From positions 1 to 64,000 of the forward strand of contig JAABLG010000007.1 of the NCBI GenBank assembly GCA_010604095.1: a DNA stretch of 64,000 nt. Reading direction: 5' to 3'. Of this stretch, positions 17,979 to 27,026 are shown one piece after another (the first letter of the stretch is position 1; each line of letters opens with the position of its first letter). The stretch is from Streptococcus vestibularis. Its GTDB lineage: Bacteria > Bacillota > Bacilli > Lactobacillales > Streptococcaceae. The notes beneath the pieces are model-generated. The model worked only from the letters and a program-made list of their open reading frames with translations. It had not been told where the DNA came from and ran no database searches. The position numbers were made by a program, and so were the translations under genes.

Positions 17979-18851
17979 TTACTTCTCAGAATTTGAATGA
18001 CTCTTAAATAAAGCATGTGTCGCATTGTAAATATGTCTAGCTGTCGCTGCATTATTCATCGTATACAGGTGAACTCCTGCAACGTCTTGTGTAACCAAAT
18101 CCACGATTTGGTCAACAGCATATGCTAAACCGGCAGCTCTAAGAGATTCAGGATCATGCTCATACTTATCCAAAATAGCACGGAATTTACGTGGCAAGTG
18201 GATATTTTCACAGGTCTTAAGTAGGCGTAAGGCTTGATTACGATTCAAAATAGGCATAATACCAGCATGGATAGGCACATCAATACCAGCAAGAGTACAT
18301 TTATCTTGGAAATCGTAGAAGCGTTCATTATCAAAGAAGAGTTGAGTCACAAGACTAGAGCAACCAGAATCAACTTTTTTCTTAAGATTTTGAATATCGG
18401 AGATTTGATTTGGTGAATCAGGGTGACCTTCAGGATAACAAGCACCGACAATATCAAATTGAGGAGCCTTTTCCTTGATAAACTCAATCAAATCAGTAGC
18501 ATATGTGAAATCTTTAAGAGGTTCAACCCCTGGGATAATATCACCACGAAGGGCCAAAATACGATGCACACCGACAGCATCTAATTCACGAAGTGTGTCC
18601 GCAACCTTTTCTTTTGTCAAATAAATAGCTGGAAGATGGGCAATTGTCGGGATAGCTAGATCATTTTGAATATGGTTTGCCAAAGGAACCGTTGTCTCTT
18701 TGATATTATATTTGTTATTACTAGCTGTGACACTAATAAAATGGGGTGACAGTCCTTTCATATCCTCAAGGGCAAGCAAAATTTTTTCATTACCTACAGC
18801 TGGATTAGGCGGAAAGACTTCAAAAGAGAGTGATGGTGTTTGGCTTGTCAT
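17979..18851 (-). CDS. metF: 5,10-methylenetetrahydrofolate reductase
   Basis: A 290-residue FAD-dependent TIM-barrel enzyme reducing methylene-THF to methyl-THF, the methyl donor for MetE. The N-terminus SFEVFPP carries the conserved Glu, followed by SVTAS, HRILALRGD and FSVEC-like ACYPEGHP segments typical of MetF, and LVTQLFFDN. I choose the ATG at 18851 because GAAGGT lies upstream and the homologous N-terminus starts there; an in-frame ATG lies 45 bp further up. It follows metE by 180 bp on the same strand. Confidence 0.94.
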   Translation of the reverse strand: MTSQTPSLSFEVFPPNPAVGNEKILLALEDMKGLSPHFISVTASNNKYNIKETTVPLANHIQNDLAIPTIAHLPAIYLTKEKVADTLRELDAVGVHRILALRGDIIPGVEPLKDFTYATDLIEFIKEKAPQFDIVGACYPEGHPDSPNQISDIQNLKKKVDSGCSSLVTQLFFDNERFYDFQDKCTLAGIDVPIHAGIMPILNRNQALRLLKTCENIHLPRKFRAILDKYEHDPESLRAAGLAYAVDQIVDLVTQDVAGVHLYTMNNAATARHIYNATHALFKSHSNSEK

Positions 18852-18980
18852 ATATTTTACCTTCTTCTTTTTAGATTTTTGTTGAGACAAAAGCAAATTT
18901 TAGTGTTTAGTCATCTCAGAACCACATAGAAACAATTTTAGCTAGCCTACTTGCAAAAATCTTTAGGAATCATTACCTAT

Positions 18981-19014
18981 TGAAGACCCTCTACACTCAG
19001 TAAGAAGGTCTTCA
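18981..19014 (-). other. Hairpin between metE and metF
   Basis: Arms TGAAGACC and GGTCTTCA (8 bp) with an 18-nt loop just after the metE stop, without a U tract. It could stabilise or process the mRNA, or reduce read-through into metF. Confidence 0.5.
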
Positions 19015-19031
19015 AAGTATTATAATGTTAA

Positions 19032-21281
19032 TTACAAGTTTTCACGAGCTGCTTTTGCGGCTGCTACGAGCTTAATCAAACTTTCTTTAGTTTCTTTGAT
19101 ACCACGAGTTTTCAAACCACAGTCTGGATTGATCCATACTTTACTACTTGGAACTTTAGCCAAGATTGCTTCAATTGTGTGATCAATTTCACCGTCTTTA
19201 GGGACACGTGGTGAGTGGATATCGTAAACCCCAGGTCCAACTTCTGTTTGGAAGTTTTTCGCTTTAAGCTCGTCCAAGATTTCAAGGTTTGAACGGCTAG
19301 CTTCAAATGAGATAACGTCCGCATCCAAGTTATCGATAGCTGGGATAATATCTGTAAATTCTGAATAACACATGTGAGTGTGGATTTGTGTGTCTGGTGC
19401 TACTGTTGAGTGTACCAAACGGAAGGCTGGAATCGCCCAGTCAAGGTAGTCTTCGTACCAGTCACTGCGACGGAGTGGCAATTTTTCACGAAGTGCAGCT
19501 TCATCGATTTGGATGATTTTAACGCCTGCTGCTTCAAGGTCAAGAACTTCATCCTTAATAGCAAGGGCGATTTGAAGAGTAGAATCCTTGATAGAGATGT
19601 CTTCACGTGGGAATGACCAGTTAAGGATAGTAACAGGTCCAGTCAACATACCCTTAACAGGCTTGTCTGTACGGCTTTGTGCATAGCTAGACCATTTCAC
19701 AGTGATTGGGTTAAGACGAGTAACATCACCCCAGATGATTGGTGGTTTAACCCCACGCATACCATATGATTGCACCCAACCATTTTTAGAGAAGAGGTAA
19801 CCAGACAAGTTTTGACCGAAGTATTCAACCATGTCGTTACGTTCAAATTCACCATGAACAAGAACATCAAATCCAACTTCTTCTTGCCACTTAATCCATT
19901 CATCGATTTCTTGTGCAAGGAAAGCATCGTAATCTTCTTGTGACAACTCATGCTTACGGAAGGCCAAACGTTTAGAACGCACTTCCTTAGTTTGAGGGAA
20001 TGAACCGATAGTTGTTGTTGGAAGCAATGGAAGTTTGAAAGCATCTTTTTGAATAGCTTCACGTTCTGCAAAAGCTGGCAAACGTGTGTAATCTGCTTCT
20101 GTCAAGCCTGCAATACGAGCACGAAGTTCAGCGTTTTCACCAACACGTTCTGTCGCAAAGAGTTCTTTGTTGGCAGCAAGTGCTTCAGCACCTTGACCAT
20201 TGCGGATAGCATCCAAATCACGAAGTTCTTCCAATTTTTCAACGGCAAAAGCAAAGTGATTCAAAATGGCTGGTTCAAAGTCTTCATTAGCAGTTGTAAA
20301 TGGTACATGAAGAAGAGAACATGAAGTCGTCAAGACAACATTTTCAGCTGGAACTTCATCCAAGATTTCCAAGCTCTTTTCATAGTTATTACGCCAGATA
20401 TTTTTACCATTAACAATACCAGCATAGAGAGTCTTGTCAGCTGGGAAACCACCTTTAACAAGTTCAAGTGTCTTCTTACCTTCGACAAAGTCAAGACCAA
20501 TACCGTCAACTGGCAAGTTCACGAGATCATTATAGACATCACGAACATCACCAAAGTATGTTTGAATCAAGACCTCAAGGCCTTTCTTGTCAGCCAAGAG
20601 TTTATTGTAAAGATTCAAGAAGAGTGCTTTTTCATCAGCTGTCAAATCTTTAACAAGTGCTGGTTCATCAAGTTGGATACGAGTCGCACCAAGTTCAGTC
20701 AATTTAGCGAAAACTTCTTGGTAGGCAGCTACAAAACTATCAACGAAGTCTTCGGCTTTTACACCATCTTCAAAGTCAGATAATTGAAGGAAAGTGAATG
20801 GTCCAACAACAACTGGACGAGTGTTGATACCCAATTCTTTAGCTTCTTGGTACTCATCAAAAATCTTGTGACCAGCAAGTTTAACTTCTGTTGCTTTTTC
20901 AAATTTTGGAACGATGTAATGGTAGTTAGTATTGAACCATTTTTTCATCGGAAGGGCACGTACATCCCCTTTTTCACCTTGGTAACCACGCGCCAAAGCA
21001 AAATATTGTTCCAATTCTGTCAAATCCAAGTTTTGAACAGATGCAGGCACAACGTTGAATAAGAAAGCCGCATCAAGGAAATTATCATAGTGAGAAAAGT
21101 CATTTGAAGGAATCTCAGTAATACCTTTTTCTTTGACAATATTCCAATGCTTAGCACGCAAGTCTTTAGCTGCAGCCAAAAGTTCATCTGCTGTGATTTC
21201 TTTTCTAAAGTATTTTTCTGTTGTAAATTTTAATTCGCGGAATTCACCCAAACGTGGGAAACCAATGATAGTAGTTGACAT
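19032..21281 (-). CDS. metE: Cobalamin-independent methionine synthase
   Basis: A 749-residue methyltransferase transferring the methyl group of methyl-THF-polyglutamate to homocysteine. The N-terminal barrel starts [15 protein letters not shown]; the C-terminal barrel carries zinc ligands HTHMCYSEF (His and Cys), a conserved Glu and the Cys in [10 protein letters not shown]. The ATG at 21281 is supported by GGAGGAC upstream; an upstream in-frame ATG lies before this ribosome site. With metF it forms the methionine end of the C1 pathway. Two MET boxes lie upstream. Confidence 0.97.
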   Translation of the reverse strand: MSTTIIGFPRLGEFRELKFTTEKYFRKEITADELLAAAKDLRAKHWNIVKEKGITEIPSNDFSHYDNFLDAAFLFNVVPASVQNLDLTELEQYFALARGYQGEKGDVRALPMKKWFNTNYHYIVPKFEKATEVKLAGHKIFDEYQEAKELGINTRPVVVGPFTFLQLSDFEDGVKAEDFVDSFVAAYQEVFAKLTELGATRIQLDEPALVKDLTADEKALFLNLYNKLLADKKGLEVLIQTYFGDVRDVYNDLVNLPVDGIGLDFVEGKKTLELVKGGFPADKTLYAGIVNGKNIWRNNYEKSLEILDEVPAENVVLTTSCSLLHVPFTTANEDFEPAILNHFAFAVEKLEELRDLDAIRNGQGAEALAANKELFATERVGENAELRARIAGLTEADYTRLPAFAEREAIQKDAFKLPLLPTTTIGSFPQTKEVRSKRLAFRKHELSQEDYDAFLAQEIDEWIKWQEEVGFDVLVHGEFERNDMVEYFGQNLSGYLFSKNGWVQSYGMRGVKPPIIWGDVTRLNPITVKWSSYAQSRTDKPVKGMLTGPVTILNWSFPREDISIKDSTLQIALAIKDEVLDLEAAGVKIIQIDEAALREKLPLRRSDWYEDYLDWAIPAFRLVHSTVAPDTQIHTHMCYSEFTDIIPAIDNLDADVISFEASRSNLEILDELKAKNFQTEVGPGVYDIHSPRVPKDGEIDHTIEAILAKVPSSKVWINPDCGLKTRGIKETKESLIKLVAAAKAARENL

Positions 21282-21334
21282 CTTGTGTCCTCCTCTTTGT
21301 TGTTGCATTAATCTTACCAAAGAAATAGCTTTCT

Positions 21335-21378
21335 GTATAATTGGTATTAGTTTTCTCTATATATAGTTTTTAGCTATA
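21335..21378 (-). promoter_or_regulatory. metE promoter with proximal MET box
   Basis: TATAGTTTTTAGCTATA (21362-21378) matches the streptococcal MET-box TATAGTTTNAAACTATA with two mismatches. On the minus strand its centre is about 42 bp ahead of the start expected from a TATACA -10 (21340-21335). No good -35 is seen, fitting activation by a LysR regulator (MetR/MtaR). Confidence 0.75.
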
Positions 21379-21433
21379 ACCTATAAACTAAGGGATTTAT
21401 CCTGTCTGTTATCTCCTTTTGCTTAGATATTAT

Positions 21434-21450
21434 TATAGCTAATAACTATA
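21434..21450 (-). promoter_or_regulatory. Distal MET box of metE
   Basis: TATAGCTAATAACTATA is a second 17-bp palindrome of the same type (three mismatches to the consensus), 72 bp from the proximal box. Confidence 0.65.
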
Positions 21451-21461
21451 GGTATGGTAGC

Positions 21462-21486
21462 AAAAAATCCCTAGACATTTGTCTAG
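21462..21486 (-). terminator. Terminator ahead of the metE control region
   Basis: CTAGACA-AA-TGTCTAG on the minus strand followed by GGATTTTTT. It closes the small gene at 21571-21912 and insulates the metE promoter. Confidence 0.8.
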
Positions 21487-21570
21487 AGATTCTTGTTGCT
21501 GTACCTGATAGCTTAAGCCTTACCTTTCTCCTTATTGCTGTATTAATAGAGAAAGCCAGAACTATAATGA

Positions 21571-21912
21571 CTAACTCCTAATAGATTCTATCACTCTCTC
21601 TTGAATCCAAGATGATGTATAAGACATATTTTCACTATTATAACTATTCCAAATAAAATAACCAAAAACTGCTAGTACAAGTAGGAAACAAATTCCCAAA
21701 ACGGCTAACCAAATGATTTGTTTCTTTAAACTGTCATATTCATTCATATAGCCATTATGAATTTTAATCAGTTCATCTCTCTTTTTGTTATTAGACTCTT
21801 TGGCAATGGCAATTTCAAGTTCATACATCTGGTGTTTCCAAGAATTGCCTTTTTTTGTTTTTTTATTTGAAAGGTTGCTGCTACCTTTCTCAAATTTATT
21901 TTTTTCAGTCAT
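21571..21912 (-). CDS. Hypothetical single-pass membrane protein
   Basis: I do not recognise this 113-residue protein. The first 65 residues are hydrophilic and Lys/Asn-rich, with a heptad-like stretch (about residues 26-60) that may be a coiled coil; one hydrophobic helix follows (IWLAVLGICFLLVLAVFGYF, about residues 67-86), then about 25 polar residues. A good ribosome site (AGAGGGAA) and promoter support a real gene. It lies alone between metE and pabBC. By the positive-inside rule the long N-terminal part is probably cytoplasmic. Confidence 0.7.
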   Translation of the reverse strand: MTEKNKFEKGSSNLSNKKTKKGNSWKHQMYELEIAIAKESNNKKRDELIKIHNGYMNEYDSLKKQIIWLAVLGICFLLVLAVFGYFIWNSYNSENMSYTSSWIQERVIESIRS

Positions 21913-21944
21913 AATTCCCTCTAAAATCTTCTTTTACTCCTTTC

Positions 21945-21973
21945 ATTATAACATATGTAAAACTATCTGAAAA
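21945..21973 (-). promoter_or_regulatory. Promoter of the 113-residue protein gene
   Basis: On the minus strand TTTTCA (21973-21968), 17 bp, then TATAAT (21950-21945), 33 bp ahead of the ATG. Confidence 0.6.
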
Positions 21974-22042
21974 GTTCATCTTTGGTTAAAATTTTGAGAA
22001 TAAGATTTAAAACATGAAAAATAACCAGAGACAAACTTCTTA

Positions 22043-22051
22043 TGTTATACT
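22043..22051 (+). promoter_or_regulatory. Extended -10 of pabBC
   Basis: TGTTATACT, with only CTAACT between it and the ATG at 22058. No -35 or Shine-Dalgarno sequence is evident, so a leaderless transcript is predicted. Confidence 0.55.
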
Positions 22052-22057
22052 CTAACT

Positions 22058-23776
22058 ATGCATAAGAAAACTGTTATTGATTTTAAAGATTTTGGGCTGA
22101 GACAAGTCTTTAAAAATCCTCTCAAAGAATTAAAAACCAAAGATATTAATGAAGTTAAACCACTTCTAGCCCAAGTAGAGGCCTATCAAAAAGAAGGCTA
22201 TTATGCAGTGGGCTACCTTTCCTACGAAGCGTCTGCGGCCTTTGAACCTAAGTTTGAGGTTTTGAATGGCCCCTTAATGTCTGAATATCTCCTCTATTTC
22301 ACCATTCATGAAACCGTTCAAACGGAACCTCTTCCATTATCGTATGAGCCAGTTTCTCTACCGGATTCATGGAAGGAGCTAACTTCAGCTTCTGAATATA
22401 AGGAGGCTATCCAGAAAATACATCATCATATCCGACAAGGAGATACCTACCAGGTCAACTATACTGTTCAATTGCAACAAGACCTAACTGCAGACCCTTT
22501 TGCCATCTATAACCGGCTTGTTGTCGAGCAGAATGCTCACTACAACGCCTTTATTCAACATGATGACCTTTCTATTATTTCTATAAGTCCAGAGCTTTTC
22601 TTTAAGAAAGAGGGCGATACACTAACCACACGTCCTATGAAAGGCACGACCAATCGCGGTTTAACAACTGCTACTGACCTCAAACAGGCTCAGTGGCTTG
22701 CGCATGATCAAAAAAATCGTTCAGAAAATATGATGATTGTTGATCTCCTACGCAATGATATGAACCGTATCTCAAAAATAGGTAGTGAAAAGGTCAAAAG
22801 CCTTTGTCACGTTGAACAATACTCTACAGTTTGGCAAATGACTTCTACTATTGAAACACAGCTCTTAGAAAATAAGAATCTAAGTGATGTCTTTCAAGCA
22901 CTTTTCCCTTGTGGATCAATCACTGGAGCACCCAAAATAGCTACTATGTCTATTATCTCAGCGGTAGAAAAACAGGCGCGTGGTGTTTATTGTGGGACTA
23001 TCGGTATTTTACCACCTCAGGGACCGACAATTTTCAATGTTGCAATCCGAACCCTTCAAATGCAGGGAACAAAAGCTATCTATGGTGTCGGGGGAGGCAT
23101 TACCTGGGATAGCAATTGGGCAGATGAATATGAAGAAACCAAGCAAAAAGCAGCTGTTTTATATCGTCAGAATCCTAAATTTGATCTCATTTCAACTGGT
23201 CTGGTCCATCAAGGAAGATTACTCTTTATAGAGGAGCACCTTAATCGCTTACAAGAGGCCAGCCGCTACTTTGATTTTCCTTTTAAGAAGGAAGAAGCTC
23301 ACTATCAAGTAGAATCCCTGTGTCAGTCTTTTGATGTTGACACAGACTATCGTCTTAAATTCTCTCTTTCAAAAGACGGTGAACTAAAGTTTGACCATTC
23401 TCCACTAATAGACTTGTCCGATAGTTTTTGCCAAGCAAGATTAGTGGAGCAATTGCATCCTTTGGATAGCCCCTATACCTTCTTTAAAACAAGTTACCGA
23501 CCTCACCTTAGTATCGGACCTCATGAGCAAATCTACTATAACCATGAGGGGCAACTCCTAGAAACCTCTATCGGTAACCTCGTTGTCAAAATTAATAACC
23601 AACTGTACACACCTCCTGTGCAACTTGGTATCCTAAATGGGATTTACAGACAGCACCTGATAGCTCAAAAAGAAGTTAAAGAAAAGGTATTAACTTTAGT
23701 TGACCTAAAACAAGCTCAAGCTATCTATGCTTGTAATGCTGTGAGAGGATTGTATGAATTAAGTATTAGAGGTTAA
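22058..23776 (+). CDS. pabB: Aminodeoxychorismate synthase component I fused to aminodeoxychorismate lyase
   Basis: A 572-residue fusion for p-aminobenzoate, the folate precursor. Residues up to about 365 are PabB: chorismate-binding motifs include SPELFF, TRPMKGT, SENMMIVDLLRND, FPCGSITGAPK and GVYCGTIG. The rest is a class IV aminotransferase fold like PabC, with ETSIGNLVV and GILNGIYR; the PLP lysine is not obvious, though FKTSYR near residue 479 is a candidate. The glutaminase PabA is not in the window. The fusion would pass aminodeoxychorismate straight to the lyase. The gene has no ribosome site. Confidence 0.9.
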   Translation: MHKKTVIDFKDFGLRQVFKNPLKELKTKDINEVKPLLAQVEAYQKEGYYAVGYLSYEASAAFEPKFEVLNGPLMSEYLLYFTIHETVQTEPLPLSYEPVSLPDSWKELTSASEYKEAIQKIHHHIRQGDTYQVNYTVQLQQDLTADPFAIYNRLVVEQNAHYNAFIQHDDLSIISISPELFFKKEGDTLTTRPMKGTTNRGLTTATDLKQAQWLAHDQKNRSENMMIVDLLRNDMNRISKIGSEKVKSLCHVEQYSTVWQMTSTIETQLLENKNLSDVFQALFPCGSITGAPKIATMSIISAVEKQARGVYCGTIGILPPQGPTIFNVAIRTLQMQGTKAIYGVGGGITWDSNWADEYEETKQKAAVLYRQNPKFDLISTGLVHQGRLLFIEEHLNRLQEASRYFDFPFKKEEAHYQVESLCQSFDVDTDYRLKFSLSKDGELKFDHSPLIDLSDSFCQARLVEQLHPLDSPYTFFKTSYRPHLSIGPHEQIYYNHEGQLLETSIGNLVVKINNQLYTPPVQLGILNGIYRQHLIAQKEVKEKVLTLVDLKQAQAIYACNAVRGLYELSIRG

Positions 23777-23887
23777 CCTGAGCTTTAAAGGATCACTTTG
23801 TGTTTTCTACCATTCCGTCACTGCTAGCGATTAAGTTTTATTACTATTTCTTCTATTGAATAATTAACCATTTCAGTTTAAATGCAG

Positions 23888-23982
23888 TATAATACTAGAT
23901 AGCAGTCATTAAAGCTATGATTCCTTTAATGACAAATAATGCAATCCTGAAACTTAAAGCTCAGGAACAGTTTTAGAAAGGA
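23888..23982 (+). promoter_or_regulatory. Promoter and structured leader of the P-type ATPase
   Basis: TATAAT (23888-23893) is followed by a leader of about 95 nt. It holds a perfect 10-bp hairpin, GTCATTAAAG with CTTTAATGAC (23905-23933), then TCCTGA with TCAGGA (23945-23966), and AGAAAGGA. TTAAAGCTCAGG in the second hairpin is the exact reverse complement of CCTGAGCTTTAA at 23777-23788, right after pabBC. I see no GGGGAGUAG element of the yybP-ykoY manganese riboswitch. Confidence 0.55.
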
Positions 23983-23994
23983 CAAAAACCTTAA

Positions 23995-26631
23995 ATGAAA
24001 AATTTTAAAGGCTTGACTTCTGCTGAAGTTCAAGCTAGTAAAAACACCCATGGCGATAATAGACTTTCTAGCAAAGAAGCTAACTCGCTTCTCTCAATCT
24101 TTATCGAAGCCTTCCAAGATCAATGGATTCTTATCCTCTTGGCTGCCTTAGGATTAAAAATTATCTTCAACTTTGTTGGAATGATTTTCCCTGCTATTGG
24201 TGAAGCTAATTGGTATGAGGCTATCTCACTAATTTTCGCCATTTTGATGTCTACAGGATTTTCAGCCATTTCACAATACCGTAACGAGCAAAAATTTAAT
24301 ACCCTTCAGGAAGAGGCTTCAAAAACTAATGCTAAGGTTTATCGTGATGGTAAACTTAAAGAGGTTCTCGTGGATAATATTGTAAAAGGTGATCAAATCC
24401 TCCTTCAATCAGGGGACAAGGTTCCAGTAGACGGTATCATCTTGGAAGGTAAATTAAAAGTAAACCAAGCTGTCTTAAATGGTGAGAGCGAGGATGCTAA
24501 AAAACTTCCTCTTGGTGATCAAGAAGAACCAGATTCTTCAGACCTCTTTACAGAGCTCAAAGTCTTCCGTGGAACTGTTGTGACTTCTGGTGAAGCTGTT
24601 ATGGAGGCTACACAAATTGGTGACAATACAGTCTTAGGAAGTATTAATACTTCTCTTCAAGAAGACAGTAAAGATTCCCCTTCTAAAGAAAAACTTAATC
24701 AACTTGCCGGAAACATCGGTGTCCTTGGTTATAGTGCCGGTGGTGCCTATTCCGTTATCAACCTTGTATTAGGCTTTATTGCCCTCAATAAGGCTAATAA
24801 CCTCAATGGTGGTTCAATTTTCCTTCTTATCATTGAAACAATTCTCTTTGCGGTTACTATCATCATCATGGCTGTTCCAGAAGGACTTCCAATGATGTTG
24901 GCCCTTGTTTCTTCTATGAACTCAGGTCGACTTTTGGCTCAAAATATTCTGGTTCGCCATCCTGATACCATTGAAACAGCTGGATACATGAATATCCTCT
25001 TCAGTGATAAGACTGGTACTATCACTGAAGGTAAACTATCTGTAGTTGACTTTTTCCTTGCTGATGGAACACTCTATGCAGCAACTGGTGAAACTGATGC
25101 TCCAGATTTTGACACAATATCAGATAGCCTTAAAGCAGAAATGATTAATGGTATCGGTCTTAATAACGATGCTATGATAGCAGATGGCAATGCTGTTGGT
25201 AGTAATGCTACAGACCGTGCACTTCTTGACTTCCTTATTGGACGTGATAGCCTTAATTTTGATACCAACTCTATTACTGAGAAGCAACAATTCAACTCAG
25301 CAACAAAATTTGCAAGTGTGACGACTAATGACGGAAAAACCTACATCAAGGGCGCTCCAGAATTTATCCTAAATGACTGCTACTACTATCTTGATAAATA
25401 TGGACATAAGCAAAACTTTACAGATGATATCAAAACTCATTTCCAAGAATTATCTTTGGAACAAGCAAACCGTTCAATGCGTTTGCTTGCTATCCTTAAT
25501 ACAAATGGTAATGATAAAGTCTTGATTGGTATCGTATGTATCCGTGATAATGTTCGTTCGTCAATTAAACAAACCGTTGAAACCATGAACCGTGCAGGTG
25601 TACAAGTCGTTATGGTAACTGGTGACCGTAAGGAAACTGCCGTTGCCATTGCTAAGGAGGCTGGTATTGTTACTGGAGAAAACGACCTTGTTCTAACTCA
25701 TGATGAACTCACTGCCCTTTCAAATCAAGAACTTAAGCAAAAATTACCTTTCTTGAAGGTTGTTAGCCGTGCCCTTCCAATGGATAAAAAACGCCTTATT
25801 GAAGCTGCTCAGGACCTTGATATGGTCGCTGGTATGACAGGAGATGGAGTTAACGACTCACCTGCCCTCAAATCAGCTGATGTCGGCTTCTCAATGGGTG
25901 ACGGTACTGAAGTCGCACGAGAAGCCTCAGATATCGTTATCTTGAATAATTCATTGACTTCGATTGAAAAAGCTGTCCTCTATGGACGCACCATGAGTAA
26001 GTCAGTAAGTAAATTTATTATCTTCCAGTTAACCGTTAACGTGACGACTATTGCCATGTCACTTCTCTCACCACTTTTAGGTCTCAAAGAGCCATTTACA
26101 ATTATCCAAATTCTCTGGATTAACCTTATCATGGATACACTCGCTGCCCTCGCCTTTGGTGAAGAGCCTACGCTAGATCGTTACATGAACGAAAAACCAG
26201 TCGCTAAGAAAGCAAATATTCTTACTGGCTATATGAAGTCTGCTATCGGTGTAGCTAGTGTCTTCATTACTGTCGTATGTTTGGCAATTCTCAAAAATGT
26301 TGGTGGTATTCAAGACTTTATCACAAATGGAACTGGAAACTTTGAAATGGTAACAACATTTACATTTACTGTATTTATCTATGCTGTCATTTTCAACTCG
26401 CTTAATACACGTAGTAATGGATTCAATGTGTTTGAACATATCAGTGAAAACAAGAAATTCTCAATTGTAATGATTTCTATCGCTGTTGTTCAAACCTTGA
26501 TTATCCAATTCGGTGGAAAAGTATTTAGTACTGTTCCAATGGATATTCATCACTATATCGTTGCTCTTCTTATTGCTGTATTGATTATACCAGCAGATTT
26601 CATTCGAAAGGCCCTTACAAAAAAGAATTAA
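23995..26631 (+). CDS. P-type cation-transporting ATPase (calcium type)
   Basis: An 878-residue P2-type ATPase. Elements in order: N-terminal actuator start, TM1-2 (about 42-92), actuator loop NGES at 163-166 where TGES is usual, TM3-4 with PEGLP (about 295-299), phosphorylation Asp338 in SDKTGTIT, KGAPE in the nucleotide domain, VTGDRKETA, MTGDGVNDSPAL, and a C-terminal six-helix block. The length and PEGL motif fit calcium exporters such as pneumococcal CaxP; manganese cannot be excluded. It has its own promoter, structured leader and terminator. Confidence 0.9.
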   Translation: MKNFKGLTSAEVQASKNTHGDNRLSSKEANSLLSIFIEAFQDQWILILLAALGLKIIFNFVGMIFPAIGEANWYEAISLIFAILMSTGFSAISQYRNEQKFNTLQEEASKTNAKVYRDGKLKEVLVDNIVKGDQILLQSGDKVPVDGIILEGKLKVNQAVLNGESEDAKKLPLGDQEEPDSSDLFTELKVFRGTVVTSGEAVMEATQIGDNTVLGSINTSLQEDSKDSPSKEKLNQLAGNIGVLGYSAGGAYSVINLVLGFIALNKANNLNGGSIFLLIIETILFAVTIIIMAVPEGLPMMLALVSSMNSGRLLAQNILVRHPDTIETAGYMNILFSDKTGTITEGKLSVVDFFLADGTLYAATGETDAPDFDTISDSLKAEMINGIGLNNDAMIADGNAVGSNATDRALLDFLIGRDSLNFDTNSITEKQQFNSATKFASVTTNDGKTYIKGAPEFILNDCYYYLDKYGHKQNFTDDIKTHFQELSLEQANRSMRLLAILNTNGNDKVLIGIVCIRDNVRSSIKQTVETMNRAGVQVVMVTGDRKETAVAIAKEAGIVTGENDLVLTHDELTALSNQELKQKLPFLKVVSRALPMDKKRLIEAAQDLDMVAGMTGDGVNDSPALKSADVGFSMGDGTEVAREASDIVILNNSLTSIEKAVLYGRTMSKSVSKFIIFQLTVNVTTIAMSLLSPLLGLKEPFTIIQILWINLIMDTLAALAFGEEPTLDRYMNEKPVAKKANILTGYMKSAIGVASVFITVVCLAILKNVGGIQDFITNGTGNFEMVTTFTFTVFIYAVIFNSLNTRSNGFNVFEHISENKKFSIVMISIAVVQTLIIQFGGKVFSTVPMDIHHYIVALLIAVLIIPADFIRKALTKKN

Positions 26632-26654
26632 CATAAACTATTTAGCTAAAACTC

Positions 26655-26698
26655 AAAAAGGATTGGACGTTTCTAATTACCTCCAATCCTTTTTATTT
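26655..26698. terminator. Bidirectional terminator after the P-type ATPase
   Basis: AAAAAGGATTGGA and TCCAATCCTTTTT, a 13-bp perfect stem with T tracts on both strands. From here to 26954 I see no gene, only AT-rich sequence with no clear signal. Confidence 0.9.
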
Positions 26699-26967
26699 GT
26701 TCACTGTTCTGTCCATCGCATAGTATCAATTGATTCATTAGATAATAGCTTAGTATCAATCTAGAATAAAATCAATATATCCTTACAAACTTGCTATAGC
26801 TTAAAAATAGGATGTTTTGAAGCCTTCGTATGAAATCCAAATATGAATGTATTGCACCAGTAAAATCATTTTAAATCTGTCACTTTTTATTACTTATATG
26901 ATCGTACAATGAGTTAACAGACTGTAAATTGAAGTCATAATGATTTTTACCCATAACAAAAAGGCCT

Positions 26968-26970
26968 TAT
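26968..26970. repeat. Target-site duplication TAT, left copy
   Basis: TAT before the left end is repeated at 28407-28409 after the right end; 3 bp is usual for this IS family. Being short and AT-rich, it supports but does not prove the boundaries. Confidence 0.65.
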
Positions 26971-26977
26971 TGAACTG

Positions 26978-27023
26978 CACCCCAAAAGTTAGACAGAAAA
27001 AATCTAACTTTTGGGGTGTTTTT
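26978..27023 (+). terminator. Hairpin at the left IS end, insulating the transposase
   Basis: CACCCCAAAAGTTAGA (26978-26993) and TCTAACTTTTGGGGTG (27003-27018) form a perfect 16-bp stem with 9-nt loop and T5. It should stop transcripts entering from outside. The only purine-rich site ahead of orfA, GGGGTG, lies in its 3' arm, so read-through RNA would have it hidden. Confidence 0.75.
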
Positions 27024-27026
27024 ATT

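Noticed and set aside
19697..20324. Frames of 91-124 codons inside metE
   Set aside because: Overlap entirely with metE, whose motifs are complete; they reflect codon bias.
23888..23994. yybP-ykoY manganese riboswitch ahead of the P-type ATPase
   Set aside because: The conserved GGGGAGUAG and matching elements of that riboswitch are absent from the leader.
26699..26954. Repeated TAGTATCAAT in the gap after the P-type ATPase
   Set aside because: Two short copies in AT-rich sequence; no mobile element, CRISPR or structural pattern follows.
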